From NCBI GenBank assembly GCA_903838565.1, contig CAILZB010000056.1, positions 19,413 through 83,412 on the forward strand: a DNA stretch of 64,000 nucleotides, in the 5' to 3' direction. The notes under the pieces are model-generated. The model had not been told where the DNA came from, searched no databases, and was given only the letters and a program-made list of their open reading frames with translations. The first letter of the stretch is position 1. Each line of letters starts with the position of its first letter. Position numbers and translations under genes: made by a program. This document shows, piece after piece, positions 1 to 7,310 of the stretch. This stretch comes from an uncultured beta proteobacterium (GTDB lineage Bacteria; Pseudomonadota; Gammaproteobacteria; Burkholderiales; Burkholderiaceae_C).

Positions 1-130
1 CGTTCTCCAGGATCATTTCCTGATCCGTGAGGATGCACGCGGCAATCATGGGCAATATGGCGTTCTTGTTGCCCGAGACGCGGACCGTGCCGCGCAGCGG
101 AACACCGCCTTCGATTTCAAAAATGGACAT
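1..130 (-). CDS. murA: UDP-N-acetylglucosamine 1-carboxyvinyltransferase (MurA), N-terminal part only
   Basis: Only the first 43 codons lie in the window; the gene runs off the left edge on the minus strand. The translation begins MSIFEIEGG and contains [11 protein letters not shown] at about residues 17-27, the N-terminal signature of MurA. In the MurA/AroA fold the Lys-Asn of this motif helps hold the UDP-GlcNAc substrate. MurA transfers enolpyruvate from PEP to UDP-GlcNAc, the first committed step of peptidoglycan synthesis, in the cytoplasm. The ATG at 130 is the only sensible start, although no clear ribosome binding site precedes it. The related EPSP synthase AroA is less likely because the motif and the spacing from the start fit MurA. 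The catalytic Cys lies outside the window. Confidence 0.75.
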   Translation of the reverse strand, partial: MSIFEIEGGVPLRGTVRVSGNKNAILPMIAACILTDQEMILEN

Positions 131-193
131 GGGAGGGGTTGAGTCAGAGAAAGGTGTGGGTGATTCTGCCACGTGACCTCAGGGGCTCGGGGT

Positions 194-502
194 TCAGTGG
201 TAATCGGATTCGCGCTGGTGCCGCAGGGCCAGCAGTGTGACGGTGCTGGCGTCTTCGATCTCAAACAGGGCGACGTAGCCGGAAGCGCCAAACGGGATCA
301 CCAGTTCGCGCAGCCGGGGACCGTGCTGGCCTTCCGCGGCTTTGCGGCAAGAGAAGGGAAACTGCTCCAGCAGTTTCAAGGCATTTTTGATGGTTTGCAG
401 GGCATGCTCGGCTACCGTGACATCGTGCGCGAGCAAGAAATCGTACAGCCCCAGCAGGTCCTCTTCGGCCGCTGGCGTGAACCGGACCTGGTACCGAGTC
501 AC
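194..502 (-). CDS. ParE/RelE-family toxin of a type II toxin-antitoxin pair
   Basis: A 102-residue protein with the ParE/RelE plasmid-stabilisation pattern: VRFTPAAEEDL near the N-terminus, a helical middle, LRELVIPFGASGYVALFEI in the strand region and a C-terminal LLALRHQRESDY that matches the usual ILALRHQRE ending. RelE-type members cut ribosome-bound mRNA and ParE-type members poison gyrase; the sequence alone does not decide which. The start is the GTG at 502, which overlaps the TGA of the upstream antitoxin by four bases (GTGA), the translational coupling expected of such pairs. A much longer open frame continues upstream but is antisense to imuA and not believable. The order antitoxin then toxin supports the call. 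Confidence 0.85.
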   Translation of the reverse strand: MTRYQVRFTPAAEEDLLGLYDFLLAHDVTVAEHALQTIKNALKLLEQFPFSCRKAAEGQHGPRLRELVIPFGASGYVALFEIEDASTVTLLALRHQRESDYH

Positions 503-828
503 TGGCCTGTGGCCCGGGTTGAGGGTCGTTTTCTGGGAGCGGTCGCGGTGGATGTGCTTGCCTTCAACTGCTGTTTGGCCGCGCTCAGCTTTTGTTCCAT
601 TTTGGCGATGACGGTGTCGGCCGGGATGTGCAGGTTTTGTTCCCTGGCTTGTTGTCCGCCACGCAGGCCGCGCGCGATGAAATCGTCCTCGGCCTGGCGG
701 TGGGCGATAAAGCGTTCCAGCGAAGTCTCCATCAGTTTGGACAGGGTTTCGTGCGGACGCAGCGCACGTTCGGCCGATGCGCGCAGCGCCGGGCTGACGC
801 GCAGGGCAGGAAGAGTGGCAGTTTTCAC
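499..828 (-). CDS. Antitoxin partner, ribbon-helix-helix (YlcI/YnfO- or ParD-like)
   Basis: A 109-residue protein starting at GTG 828, chosen because a good Shine-Dalgarno sequence (AGGAG) sits just upstream and the N-terminus then reads VKTATLPALRVSPALR, a short strand followed by helices as in ribbon-helix-helix antitoxins. Residues 20-45 (AERALRPHETLSKLMETSLERFI) form the helical segment. The C-terminal half is charged and probably disordered and toxin-binding, ending in a Thr/Ala/Arg-rich tail. It overlaps the toxin start by four bases and is expected to bind and neutralise the toxin and repress its own promoter. Its 5' end faces imuA, so the promoter lies in the 828-916 interval, close to the LexA box. 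Confidence 0.75.
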   Translation of the reverse strand: MKTATLPALRVSPALRASAERALRPHETLSKLMETSLERFIAHRQAEDDFIARGLRGGQQAREQNLHIPADTVIAKMEQKLSAAKQQLKASTSTATAPRKRPSTRATGQ

Positions 829-915
829 GGTGGCTCCTATGATGTGATGCAATTGTAATTCGCCTGCAAAGAAGCTCACAAACAGGCTTTGCAGGTGGCG
901 AATCATGGCTCATAA

Positions 916-935
916 TACTGTACAAATAAACAGTA
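916..935 (+). promoter_or_regulatory. LexA (SOS) box of the imuA-imuB-dnaE2 cassette
   Basis: The sequence TACTGT-N8-ACAGTA is a perfect six-base inverted repeat around the classical CTGT-N8-ACAG core (918-933). It lies 20 bp before the chosen imuA start, where LexA would block transcription. This site also argues that imuA begins at 956 and not at an upstream in-frame ATG at 905. Confidence 0.9.
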
Positions 936-955
936 TCATTTGTGATCTTGCTGCC

Positions 956-1735
956 ATGCCCCCCGCCCTTGCTCTTGCTTCTTCGGTCGACCCGTCCGCG
1001 TTTGCGGGAGCGGGCGTCTGGCGCGCCGACCAGTTGGCAGCAAGCGCTGGCAGCGTGCTGTCCAGCGGTCACCCGGCGCTGGACGCGCAATTGCCCGGCG
1101 GCGGCTGGCCGGTGGGCGCGTTGACGGAGTTGCTGCAGGTGCAGTCGGGTGCGGGCGAATGGGGGCTGTTGCTGCCCGCGCTGGCGCAACGGCTGTCCAG
1201 CACTGCCTCGCCCAAGGCGAGGCTGGTGCTGGTGGGCGCACCGCATGTGCCGCTGGGTCCGGCGCTACAGGCGCGTGGACTGGACGCGCAGCGGCTGCTG
1301 TGGGTGCGAACCGATACGCCTGCGGCGCGCGCCTGGGCGTGCGAACAAGCCCTGCGCTGCGCCGACGTGGCCGCCGTGCTGGCCTGGCTGCCGCAGGTGC
1401 GCGCCGATGCGCTGCGGCGCCTGCATCTGGCCGCGCACGATCACGCCAAGCTGCTGTGGGTGTTGCGTCCGGCACAGGCGCAACACGAATCTTCTCCTGC
1501 GCCGCTGCGCCTGTTGCTTGAGTCCGCGGCACAGGGCTTGGGCGCGCCGCACGAGAGCCACGTGAGCATCTTGAAACGTCGCGGCCCGCCGCTGGAGCAG
1601 GCGGTGTCACTGTGCCTGCACAGCGTTGCGCTACGGGCTTTGCTGGCGGCAGCGAAGGTGCGTGGCGAGCAACGCCGGGAAACGGTGGCTGCGCGGAGGG
1701 AGCATGCACTGGATCGCCTTGCAGTCGCTGTGTGA
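956..1735 (+). CDS. imuA: ImuA, RecA-like accessory protein of the mutasome
   Basis: A 259-residue protein with the ImuA/SulA-like layout: WRADQLA near residue 23, then LSSGHPALDAQLPGGGWPVGALTEL, which resembles the RecA/RadA segment before Walker A, followed by an Ala/Leu-rich RecA-fold core. ImuA works with ImuB and DnaE2 in damage-induced translesion synthesis. The start is ATG 956; an in-frame ATG at 905 is rejected because the LexA box at 916-935 would lie inside the coding region. imuA overlaps imuB by 32 bp, so the two are co-transcribed and probably translationally coupled. Control by LexA is strongly suggested by the upstream box. Confidence 0.88.
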   Translation: MPPALALASSVDPSAFAGAGVWRADQLAASAGSVLSSGHPALDAQLPGGGWPVGALTELLQVQSGAGEWGLLLPALAQRLSSTASPKARLVLVGAPHVPLGPALQARGLDAQRLLWVRTDTPAARAWACEQALRCADVAAVLAWLPQVRADALRRLHLAAHDHAKLLWVLRPAQAQHESSPAPLRLLLESAAQGLGAPHESHVSILKRRGPPLEQAVSLCLHSVALRALLAAAKVRGEQRRETVAARREHALDRLAVAV

Positions 1736-3050
1736 AGCCCCTGCGGGGCAGACCGTTTCAACGCAGGACGAAGCGGCGCAGCGCGCGGCCTTGGGTTGGT
1801 GGGCCCTGCAGTTCACACCGCGCGTGGCGCTGCTGGACGAGGCCGTGCTGCTGGAGGTGTCGGGCAGCGAGCGGCTGTTTGGCGGGCGCGCCGCCTTGTT
1901 GCAGCAGTTGTTGAAGCCACCACTGGAGCTCATGGGCTGGGCGCAGGGCGCGACCTCGTTGCTGGCGCTGGCCTGTCTGCGCACCGGTGTGGGTCAAGGG
2001 TCGGCGCCAACGCCGGACGCCTTGCCCTTGCACACCCTGAGTGCGGCGCGCGAACATCTGGCCACGCTCTCGCGCCTGGGCTGCAACCACTGGGGCGAGT
2101 TGCGCGCGCTGCCGCGCGGCGGCGTGGTGCGACGCTTTGGCGCGGGCCTGCTCGACGCGCTCGATTGCGCCTACGGGCTCAAGCCCGAAGCCCATGCCTG
2201 GCTGGTCGCGCCTGAGGCGTTTGAGGTCAAGATCGAACTGCACGCGCTGGTGGAACAGGCGGGCGCGCTGATGTTCGTGGCGCAGCGTTTGTTGGCGCAG
2301 TTGCAGGCCTGGCTGCAGGCGCGGCAAAGCGGCGTGCTGGCGCTGCAATGGACCTGGTTTTTTGACGCACGGCGCAGCCATGCGCTGGGCGACGCTGCAG
2401 CCAGCGACGGCCTGCTGATCCGCACCGCGCAAGCCACGCGCGACATGTCGCATCTGGCGCGACTCACCGCCGAACAACTGGCGCGCTGCACCCTGGCCAC
2501 GCCGGTGCACAGCCTGCGCCTGCAGTCGATCGAGGTGGTGCCACTGCCTACGGCCAGCGCCAGTTTGCTGATTGAGGAGCGCCTGCTTGGCGACAGCCTG
2601 CACCAGTTGATCGAGCGCCTGGGCGCGCGTCTGGGGCCGCAGCAGGTGGTGTGGCTGCAGCCTCAGGCCGAGCACCGGCCCGAGCACATGCAAAGCCTGG
2701 AGCCGGCGGCGTCGTTCTTGCAGCGCACGGTGGAAAAGAAGCGAGCGGAAAAATGCTCAACCCGAGACGCCGTGCCCGACGCGGCGCTGTACCCGACCTG
2801 GCTGCTGGAGCGACCACTCAGGCTGGCGCTGCAGGGCAGCCGTCCGCTGTACCAAGGCGCGCTGCAACTGTTGGTGGGGCCGCAGCGTCTCGAAGTGATG
2901 GGTTGGGCGCAGATCGACGCGCCTGCGGCGGCGCTGCGCGACTACTTCATCGCGCTCAGTCCGCACGCCGGTCTGCTCTGGGTGTACCGCGAGCGGCTGC
3001 CTGCGGGCCAGGCCAGCGACCTGTGGTTTCTGCACGGGATTTATGCGTGA
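1704..3050 (+). CDS. imuB: ImuB, Y-family DNA polymerase homologue
   Basis: A 448-residue DinB/UmuC-fold protein starting at ATG 1704 behind a strong GGAGGGAG ribosome binding site. The segment LQFTPRVALLDEAVLLEVSGSERLFGG (about residues 33-59) is diagnostic of ImuB. ImuB proteins generally lack the acidic residues that make Y-family polymerases active; none of the usual DxDxFYAxVE pattern is visible at this N-terminus, so it is probably a non-catalytic scaffold linking DnaE2, ImuA and the sliding clamp. It overlaps imuA by 32 bp, and dnaE2 follows after 116 bp of palindromic repeat. Confidence 0.9.
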   Translation: MHWIALQSLCEAPAGQTVSTQDEAAQRAALGWWALQFTPRVALLDEAVLLEVSGSERLFGGRAALLQQLLKPPLELMGWAQGATSLLALACLRTGVGQGSAPTPDALPLHTLSAAREHLATLSRLGCNHWGELRALPRGGVVRRFGAGLLDALDCAYGLKPEAHAWLVAPEAFEVKIELHALVEQAGALMFVAQRLLAQLQAWLQARQSGVLALQWTWFFDARRSHALGDAAASDGLLIRTAQATRDMSHLARLTAEQLARCTLATPVHSLRLQSIEVVPLPTASASLLIEERLLGDSLHQLIERLGARLGPQQVVWLQPQAEHRPEHMQSLEPAASFLQRTVEKKRAEKCSTRDAVPDAALYPTWLLERPLRLALQGSRPLYQGALQLLVGPQRLEVMGWAQIDAPAAALRDYFIALSPHAGLLWVYRERLPAGQASDLWFLHGIYA

Positions 3051-3062
3051 TCTGAATTTCCA

Positions 3063-3159
3063 CCCTCACCCCAGCCCTCTCCCCGCAGGGGCGAGGGTGC
3101 AGGAGCGGGGTCAGGTATTCACCCCCTCGCCCGTTTACGGGAGAGGGCGGGGGTGAGGG
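3063..3159. repeat. Intergenic palindromic repeat between imuB and dnaE2
   Basis: The spacer starts with CCCTCACCCCAGCCCTCTCCC (3063-3083) and ends with its reverse complement (3139-3159), with one mismatch in 21 bases. Inside is a second, shorter C/G-rich hairpin around 3081-3098. This resembles the CCCTCACCCC-type palindromes scattered through many betaproteobacterial genomes. It fills almost all of the imuB-dnaE2 gap and could form a large RNA hairpin in the cassette message, possibly tuning dnaE2 expression or mRNA stability. Confidence 0.85.
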
Positions 3160-3166
3160 CTGCGCC

Positions 3167-6100
3167 ATGAACCACCCCGAACTGCCTGCCTATGCGGAGC
3201 TGCACTGTCGCTCCAACTTCAGCTTCGGGCTGGGCGCATCGCTGCCTGAAGAACTGGTGGCGCGCGCCCACGCCTTGGGCTACAGCGCACTCGCGCTCAC
3301 CGACGAATGCTCCGTGGCGGGACTGGTGCGCGCGCACACCGAGGCGAAAAAAATCGGGCTCAAGCTCCTGCCGGGAAGCGTGTTCAGAGTGCAGCAATCC
3401 GCCGGGGACAGCTTCGAGCTGATCGCCTTGCCTCGCAACCTGAACGGCTGGGGCAACCTGTGCGAGTTCATCACCGCGGCGCGCCGCGCCGCGCCCAAGG
3501 GCGAATACCGCGTGACGCTGGAACAGTCGGACTTCACGCTGCTGCACGACTGCGAACTGCTGTTCGTGCCGCAGCGCCGCCTTTACAGCGAGAGTGACGT
3601 ACAAGCGCTCTGTGCGCTGTTGAAGCAGCTCGCAGTTCAGTTCGGCTCCAGCCTGTGGCTGGCGCTGGAGTTGCTGCACGGCATCGACGACGCGCTGTGG
3701 CTGCAAACGCTCACGCAGGCCAGCGTGGACAGCGGCGTTGCGCTCGTGGCTGCGGGCGGCGTGCTCATGCATGTGCGCTCGCGCAAGCCGCTGCACGACG
3801 TGCTCACCGCCACGCGGCTGCACCTGCCGCTGTCGCAGTGCGGTCAGGTGGTGCAGCGCAACGCCGAGGCGCACCTGCGCCAGCGCGTGCGTCTCGGGCA
3901 AATCTATCCGCGCGCCCTGCTGGAGAACACGCTGGAGGTGGCGGCGCGCTGCGCCTTCAGTCTCGATGAAATCCGCTACCAGTACCCGATGGAGACCGTG
4001 CCGCAGGGTCAGACCCCGACGCAGACGCTGGCGCGCCTCACCTGGGAAGGGGCGGGCGCGCGCTACCCGCAGGGCATACCGGCCAGCGTGCAGCAGCAGG
4101 TGGAACACGAACTGGCGCTGATCGCCGAGCTGAAGTACGAGATGTATTTTTTGACGGTGCACGACATCGTGCGCTTTGCCCGCAGCCGCCGCATCCTGTG
4201 CCAAGGGAGAGGCTCGGCGGCGAACTCGGCGGTGTGCTACTGCCTGGGCGTGACCGAGGTCGATCCGTCGCGCATGAACGTGCTGTTCGAGCGCTTCATC
4301 AGCCGCGAGCGCGACGAGCCGCCCGACATCGACGTGGACTTCGAGCACCAGCGGCGCGAGGAGGTGATCCAGTACATCTACGCCAAGTACGGCCGCGAGC
4401 GCGCCGCCCTCACCGCCGTGGTGGTGAGTTACCGCCCGCGCAGTGCCTTGCGCGACGTGGGCCGGGCGCTGGACATCGACGCCGCACTGATAGCCGCGCT
4501 GTCGCGCGAACACCCCGGCATGTACAGCCGCGAAGTCTTGGCAGAGAGACTGCAATCGGCGCTGGAACAACTGGGCCCGGAGGCTGTTGTGCCTTCGCCA
4601 AAACGCCTGGCGCTGTGGCTGGACCTGTCGCGCCAACTCATGGGCTTTCCGCGCCATCTGGGCCAGCACGTGGGCGGCTTCGTGCTGACCCAGGGCAAGC
4701 TCACGCGCCTGGTCCCCGTGGAGAACGCGGCCATGATTGATAGAAGCATCATCCAGTGGGACAAGGACGACCTGGACGCCATGGGGCTGCTCAAGGTCGA
4801 CGTGCTGGCGCTGGGCATGCTCAGCGCGATCCGTCGCTGCCTGGACCTGATGAGTGAGCGACGCGGCCACGCCTTCGAGATGCAGGACATCCCGGCAGAA
4901 GACCCCGCCACCTACGACATGATCTGCGCCGCCGACACCGTGGGCGTGTTCCAGATCGAAAGCCGCGCCCAGATGTCGATGCTGCCGCGCCTGCAACCGC
5001 GCTGTTTTTACGACCTGGTGGTGGAAGTGGCGATCGTGCGTCCGGGCCCGATCCAGGGCGGCATGGTGCACCCCTACCTCAAGGCGCGCGCCAACCCGCA
5101 GGCCGTGGTCTATCCCAGCCCTTCGCTCAAGGAGGCTTTGAAGCGCACCCTGGGCGTGCCGATCTTTCAGGAGCAGGTGATGCAGATCGCGATGTTGGCC
5201 GCGGGCTTCAGCGCGGGCGAGGCCGACAGCCTGCGCCGCTCCATGGCCGCGTGGAAGCGCAAGGGCGGCGTGCACAAGTTCTACGACCGCATGGTGAGCG
5301 GCATGACCGAGCGCGGCTACACGCTGGAGTTCGCTCAAGGCATCTTCAAGCAGATCGAAGGCTTTGGCGAATACGGCTTCCCCGAGAGCCATGCCGCCAG
5401 CTTTGCGCTGCTGGTGTACGTGAGCTGCTGGCTGAAAAAGCACGAACCGGCTTGCTTTCTGGTCGCCATGCTCAACAGCCAACCCCTGGGTTTTTACAGT
5501 CCCTCGCAACTGGTGCAAGACGCCAAGCGCCACGGCGTCGAAGTGCGCGCCGTGGACGTGATGTGCAGCGAGTGGGATTGCACCCTCAAAGAATTGGGGT
5601 CAGATTCCAATTATTTGGTGGACGGCGGTGTTTCAAAACAATTGGAATCTGACCCCCATTCTTTTGTTCGACTGGGCCTGCACCTGGTCTCGGGTTTGAG
5701 CGCCGCCGCCGCACAGCGCATCGTCGACGCCAGGCAGCAGCAGCCCTTCACCAGCACCGAAGATCTGGCTCTGCGCGCAGCGTTGGACCAGGGGGACTTG
5801 AAGGCGCTGGCGTCAGCCGACGCGCTGGCCGCGCTGTCGGGCCACCGGCGCCAGCAGGTGTGGGACGCGTCGGCCTTGAAACCCGCGCCGCCGCTGCTCA
5901 AGAGCGTACCGGTGGAAGAGGATTTTCTGGAACTGCCCGCAGCGCCCGAAGGCGAGGAAATCGTCTTCGACTATGCCTCCACCGGCCTGACGCTGCGGCG
6001 CCACCCATTGGCTCTGCTGCGCGAGACGCTGGCTAAGAAGAGGCTGCTCACGGCGCAGGCGCTGCGCGAGTTGCCCAGCGGCACCCTGGTGCGCGCCTGC

Positions 6101-6376
6101 GGCATCGTCACCGTACGCCAGCAGCCGCAGACCGCGCACGGCGTCACCTTCGTCACGCTCGAAGACGAAACCGGCACCGTCAATATCATCGTCTGGAAGG
6201 CGCTGCGCGAACGCCAACGCAGCGAACTGCTGCACGCGAAACTCTTGGCTGTCTACGGCGTGTGGCAACGCGATGTGGACAGCGGCGGTCACGTTTGCCA
6301 CCTCATTGCCAAGAGGCTGGTGGACCTGACGCCGCTGCTCGGCAGGCTGGCCACCGCGAGCCGGGATTTTCATTGA
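3167..6376 (+). CDS. dnaE2: Error-prone DNA polymerase III alpha subunit DnaE2
   Basis: A 1069-residue C-family polymerase. The PHP domain opens with YAELHCRSNFSFGLGAS and LALTDECSVAGLVRAH (residues 9-60). The polymerase palm carries PDIDVDFE near residues 385-391, the catalytic aspartate motif. The finger region has FQEQVMQIAM and FAEYGFPESHAASFALL-like segments, and an OB-fold lies at the C-terminus (about 970-1050). Length and the lack of an exonuclease-binding tail fit DnaE2. It acts with ImuA and ImuB in SOS-induced mutagenic bypass. The start at 3167 is the first ATG after the palindromic spacer and gives the usual N-terminus. Unusually, a palindromic repeat element lies in frame at 5591-5661 (residues about 808-832), adding a segment absent from the usual conserved alignment without breaking the frame. 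Confidence 0.95.
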   Translation: MNHPELPAYAELHCRSNFSFGLGASLPEELVARAHALGYSALALTDECSVAGLVRAHTEAKKIGLKLLPGSVFRVQQSAGDSFELIALPRNLNGWGNLCEFITAARRAAPKGEYRVTLEQSDFTLLHDCELLFVPQRRLYSESDVQALCALLKQLAVQFGSSLWLALELLHGIDDALWLQTLTQASVDSGVALVAAGGVLMHVRSRKPLHDVLTATRLHLPLSQCGQVVQRNAEAHLRQRVRLGQIYPRALLENTLEVAARCAFSLDEIRYQYPMETVPQGQTPTQTLARLTWEGAGARYPQGIPASVQQQVEHELALIAELKYEMYFLTVHDIVRFARSRRILCQGRGSAANSAVCYCLGVTEVDPSRMNVLFERFISRERDEPPDIDVDFEHQRREEVIQYIYAKYGRERAALTAVVVSYRPRSALRDVGRALDIDAALIAALSREHPGMYSREVLAERLQSALEQLGPEAVVPSPKRLALWLDLSRQLMGFPRHLGQHVGGFVLTQGKLTRLVPVENAAMIDRSIIQWDKDDLDAMGLLKVDVLALGMLSAIRRCLDLMSERRGHAFEMQDIPAEDPATYDMICAADTVGVFQIESRAQMSMLPRLQPRCFYDLVVEVAIVRPGPIQGGMVHPYLKARANPQAVVYPSPSLKEALKRTLGVPIFQEQVMQIAMLAAGFSAGEADSLRRSMAAWKRKGGVHKFYDRMVSGMTERGYTLEFAQGIFKQIEGFGEYGFPESHAASFALLVYVSCWLKKHEPACFLVAMLNSQPLGFYSPSQLVQDAKRHGVEVRAVDVMCSEWDCTLKELGSDSNYLVDGGVSKQLESDPHSFVRLGLHLVSGLSAAAAQRIVDARQQQPFTSTEDLALRAALDQGDLKALASADALAALSGHRRQQVWDASALKPAPPLLKSVPVEEDFLELPAAPEGEEIVFDYASTGLTLRRHPLALLRETLAKKRLLTAQALRELPSGTLVRACGIVTVRQQPQTAHGVTFVTLEDETGTVNIIVWKALRERQRSELLHAKLLAVYGVWQRDVDSGGHVCHLIAKRLVDLTPLLGRLATASRDFH
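5591..5661. repeat. REP-like palindrome embedded in frame in dnaE2
   Basis: The arms are GGGGTCAGATTCCAATT at 5596-5612 and its exact reverse complement at 5640-5656, with a 27-nt loop; extending outwards gives 22-base arms with one mismatch (5591-5612 and 5640-5661). The same GGGGTCAGATTCCAAT end is familiar from REP-type elements mobilised by Y1/RAYT transposases in betaproteobacteria. Here it is translated as roughly ELGSDSN...KQLESDP, between WDCTL and the conserved VRLGL segment, so it sits in a surface loop and keeps the frame open. Confidence 0.85.
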
Positions 6377-6404
6377 GCGTCGCGGGACCGCGCAGACGGC
6401 ATGC

Positions 6405-7109
6405 TCAGGCGTAGTACCGGTTGCGCATGCGCTCGCAATACGCCTGTAACTGGGGGTATTGAGTGGCGTGGTGTTTCAGGCCAGACTCCACCGGTGCACA
6501 GAGGATGTTGGCGATGAACGCGTAGGCGGTCGCGTCCAACGAGCAGGGCTGGGAGCCCATGAAGTAGGGCTTGTCGCCCAGGAAATTGGCGAGTGCCGTG
6601 GTATCGCGATTGCCGATGGCCATGATCTCGTCGCGGCTGTGACGCCCCATGCCGTGCCCGTGCAGTTCCTTGATCAGGCCGCGTCGCGCCAGGCCGGGCA
6701 CGAACCATTTCAGCGGCGCCGACAACTGTGCAAAGAACGCGGGCCGCATCTTCTCCCAGCCCTGTGGTTCCACCCAACGGGTGTAGACCACGGCCCAGTA
6801 AAGGTCCTCCTCCATGAGCCGCTGAAACGCCAGCGCCGTGGCCCGTTGCGTCTCATCCAGCCAGCCGTCGAGCCGATCGCCGTAGGCCGACTTCAGGTAG
6901 TCGATGATCAGCGTCGAGTCGGCGACGACCTTGCCTTCATCCTCGATGTACGGCATCTTGCCCAAGGGCGCCCGCTGAAGCTGCTGCAGTGTCGCTTGCG
7001 GAACCTCGAATGGCAGTTCGGCCATGCGCAGATAGGTCTCCAGCTTCATGCAAAACGGACTTGCGTTGGGCAGACCGAAGGCCGGTGCAAATTGAAAGAG
7101 CTTGATCAT
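6405..7109 (-). CDS. Glutathione S-transferase family protein
   Basis: A 234-residue soluble protein with a thioredoxin-like N-terminus (MIKLFQFAPAFGLPNASPFCMKLE), the GST cis-proline segment APLGKMPYIEDEG around residue 50, and VADSTLIIDYLK just after it (the ADST replaces the usual ESxAI glutathione-gamma-glutamyl contact). The C-terminal helical domain contains CSLDATAYAFIANIL. The pattern is closest to the metaxin/FAX-type GST group rather than classical beta-class enzymes. The substrate is unknown; a role in detoxification or redox handling is inference. A GGAGGG ribosome binding site precedes ATG 7109. The gene converges on dnaE2 with a 28-bp gap. Confidence 0.85.
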   Translation of the reverse strand: MIKLFQFAPAFGLPNASPFCMKLETYLRMAELPFEVPQATLQQLQRAPLGKMPYIEDEGKVVADSTLIIDYLKSAYGDRLDGWLDETQRATALAFQRLMEEDLYWAVVYTRWVEPQGWEKMRPAFFAQLSAPLKWFVPGLARRGLIKELHGHGMGRHSRDEIMAIGNRDTTALANFLGDKPYFMGSQPCSLDATAYAFIANILCAPVESGLKHHATQYPQLQAYCERMRNRYYA

Positions 7110-7192
7110 GTTGCCGCCCTCCGTGTGAAATTTACAGTCTTAGGTTCACAGCATACCCGCTGCCGGGTCGCGGTCAGCGCGCCCGTGAGCGT

Positions 7193-7288
7193 CTAGCCGA
7201 ACTTGCCCGTGTCCCAGGAGTTGCGGATCAGCAAGGCACTGGTGGTGGCGCCGGCTGCCGTGTTATTGATCACGAGGCTGTCGTGGTA
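7193..7288 (-). pseudogene. Remnant of a C1 (papain-type) peptidase C-terminus, copy 1
   Basis: Reading the minus strand gives YHDSLVINNTAAGATT, then SALLIRNSW joined directly to DTGKFG and a stop. This is the end of a papain-family domain (ALLIRNSWG is the active-site Asn segment), but the roughly 28 residues that normally follow RNSW are missing and the segment jumps to the terminal DTGKFG. No upstream start or catalytic Cys/His is present, so it is a decayed fragment. It lies between the GST gene and the 3' end of the histidine kinase gene. A related fragment lies at 12771-12986. Confidence 0.7.
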
Positions 7289-7310
7289 GCGGACGACCCC
7301 AGACGGGCGG

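Noticed and set aside
905..955. An earlier ATG start (905) for imuA
   Set aside because: It would place the LexA box inside the coding region and adds residues not typical of ImuA.
3119..5533. An 800-codon open frame on the strand opposite dnaE2
   Set aside because: It is antisense to a highly conserved polymerase, is His/Gln/Arg-rich from GC skew, and matches no family I know.
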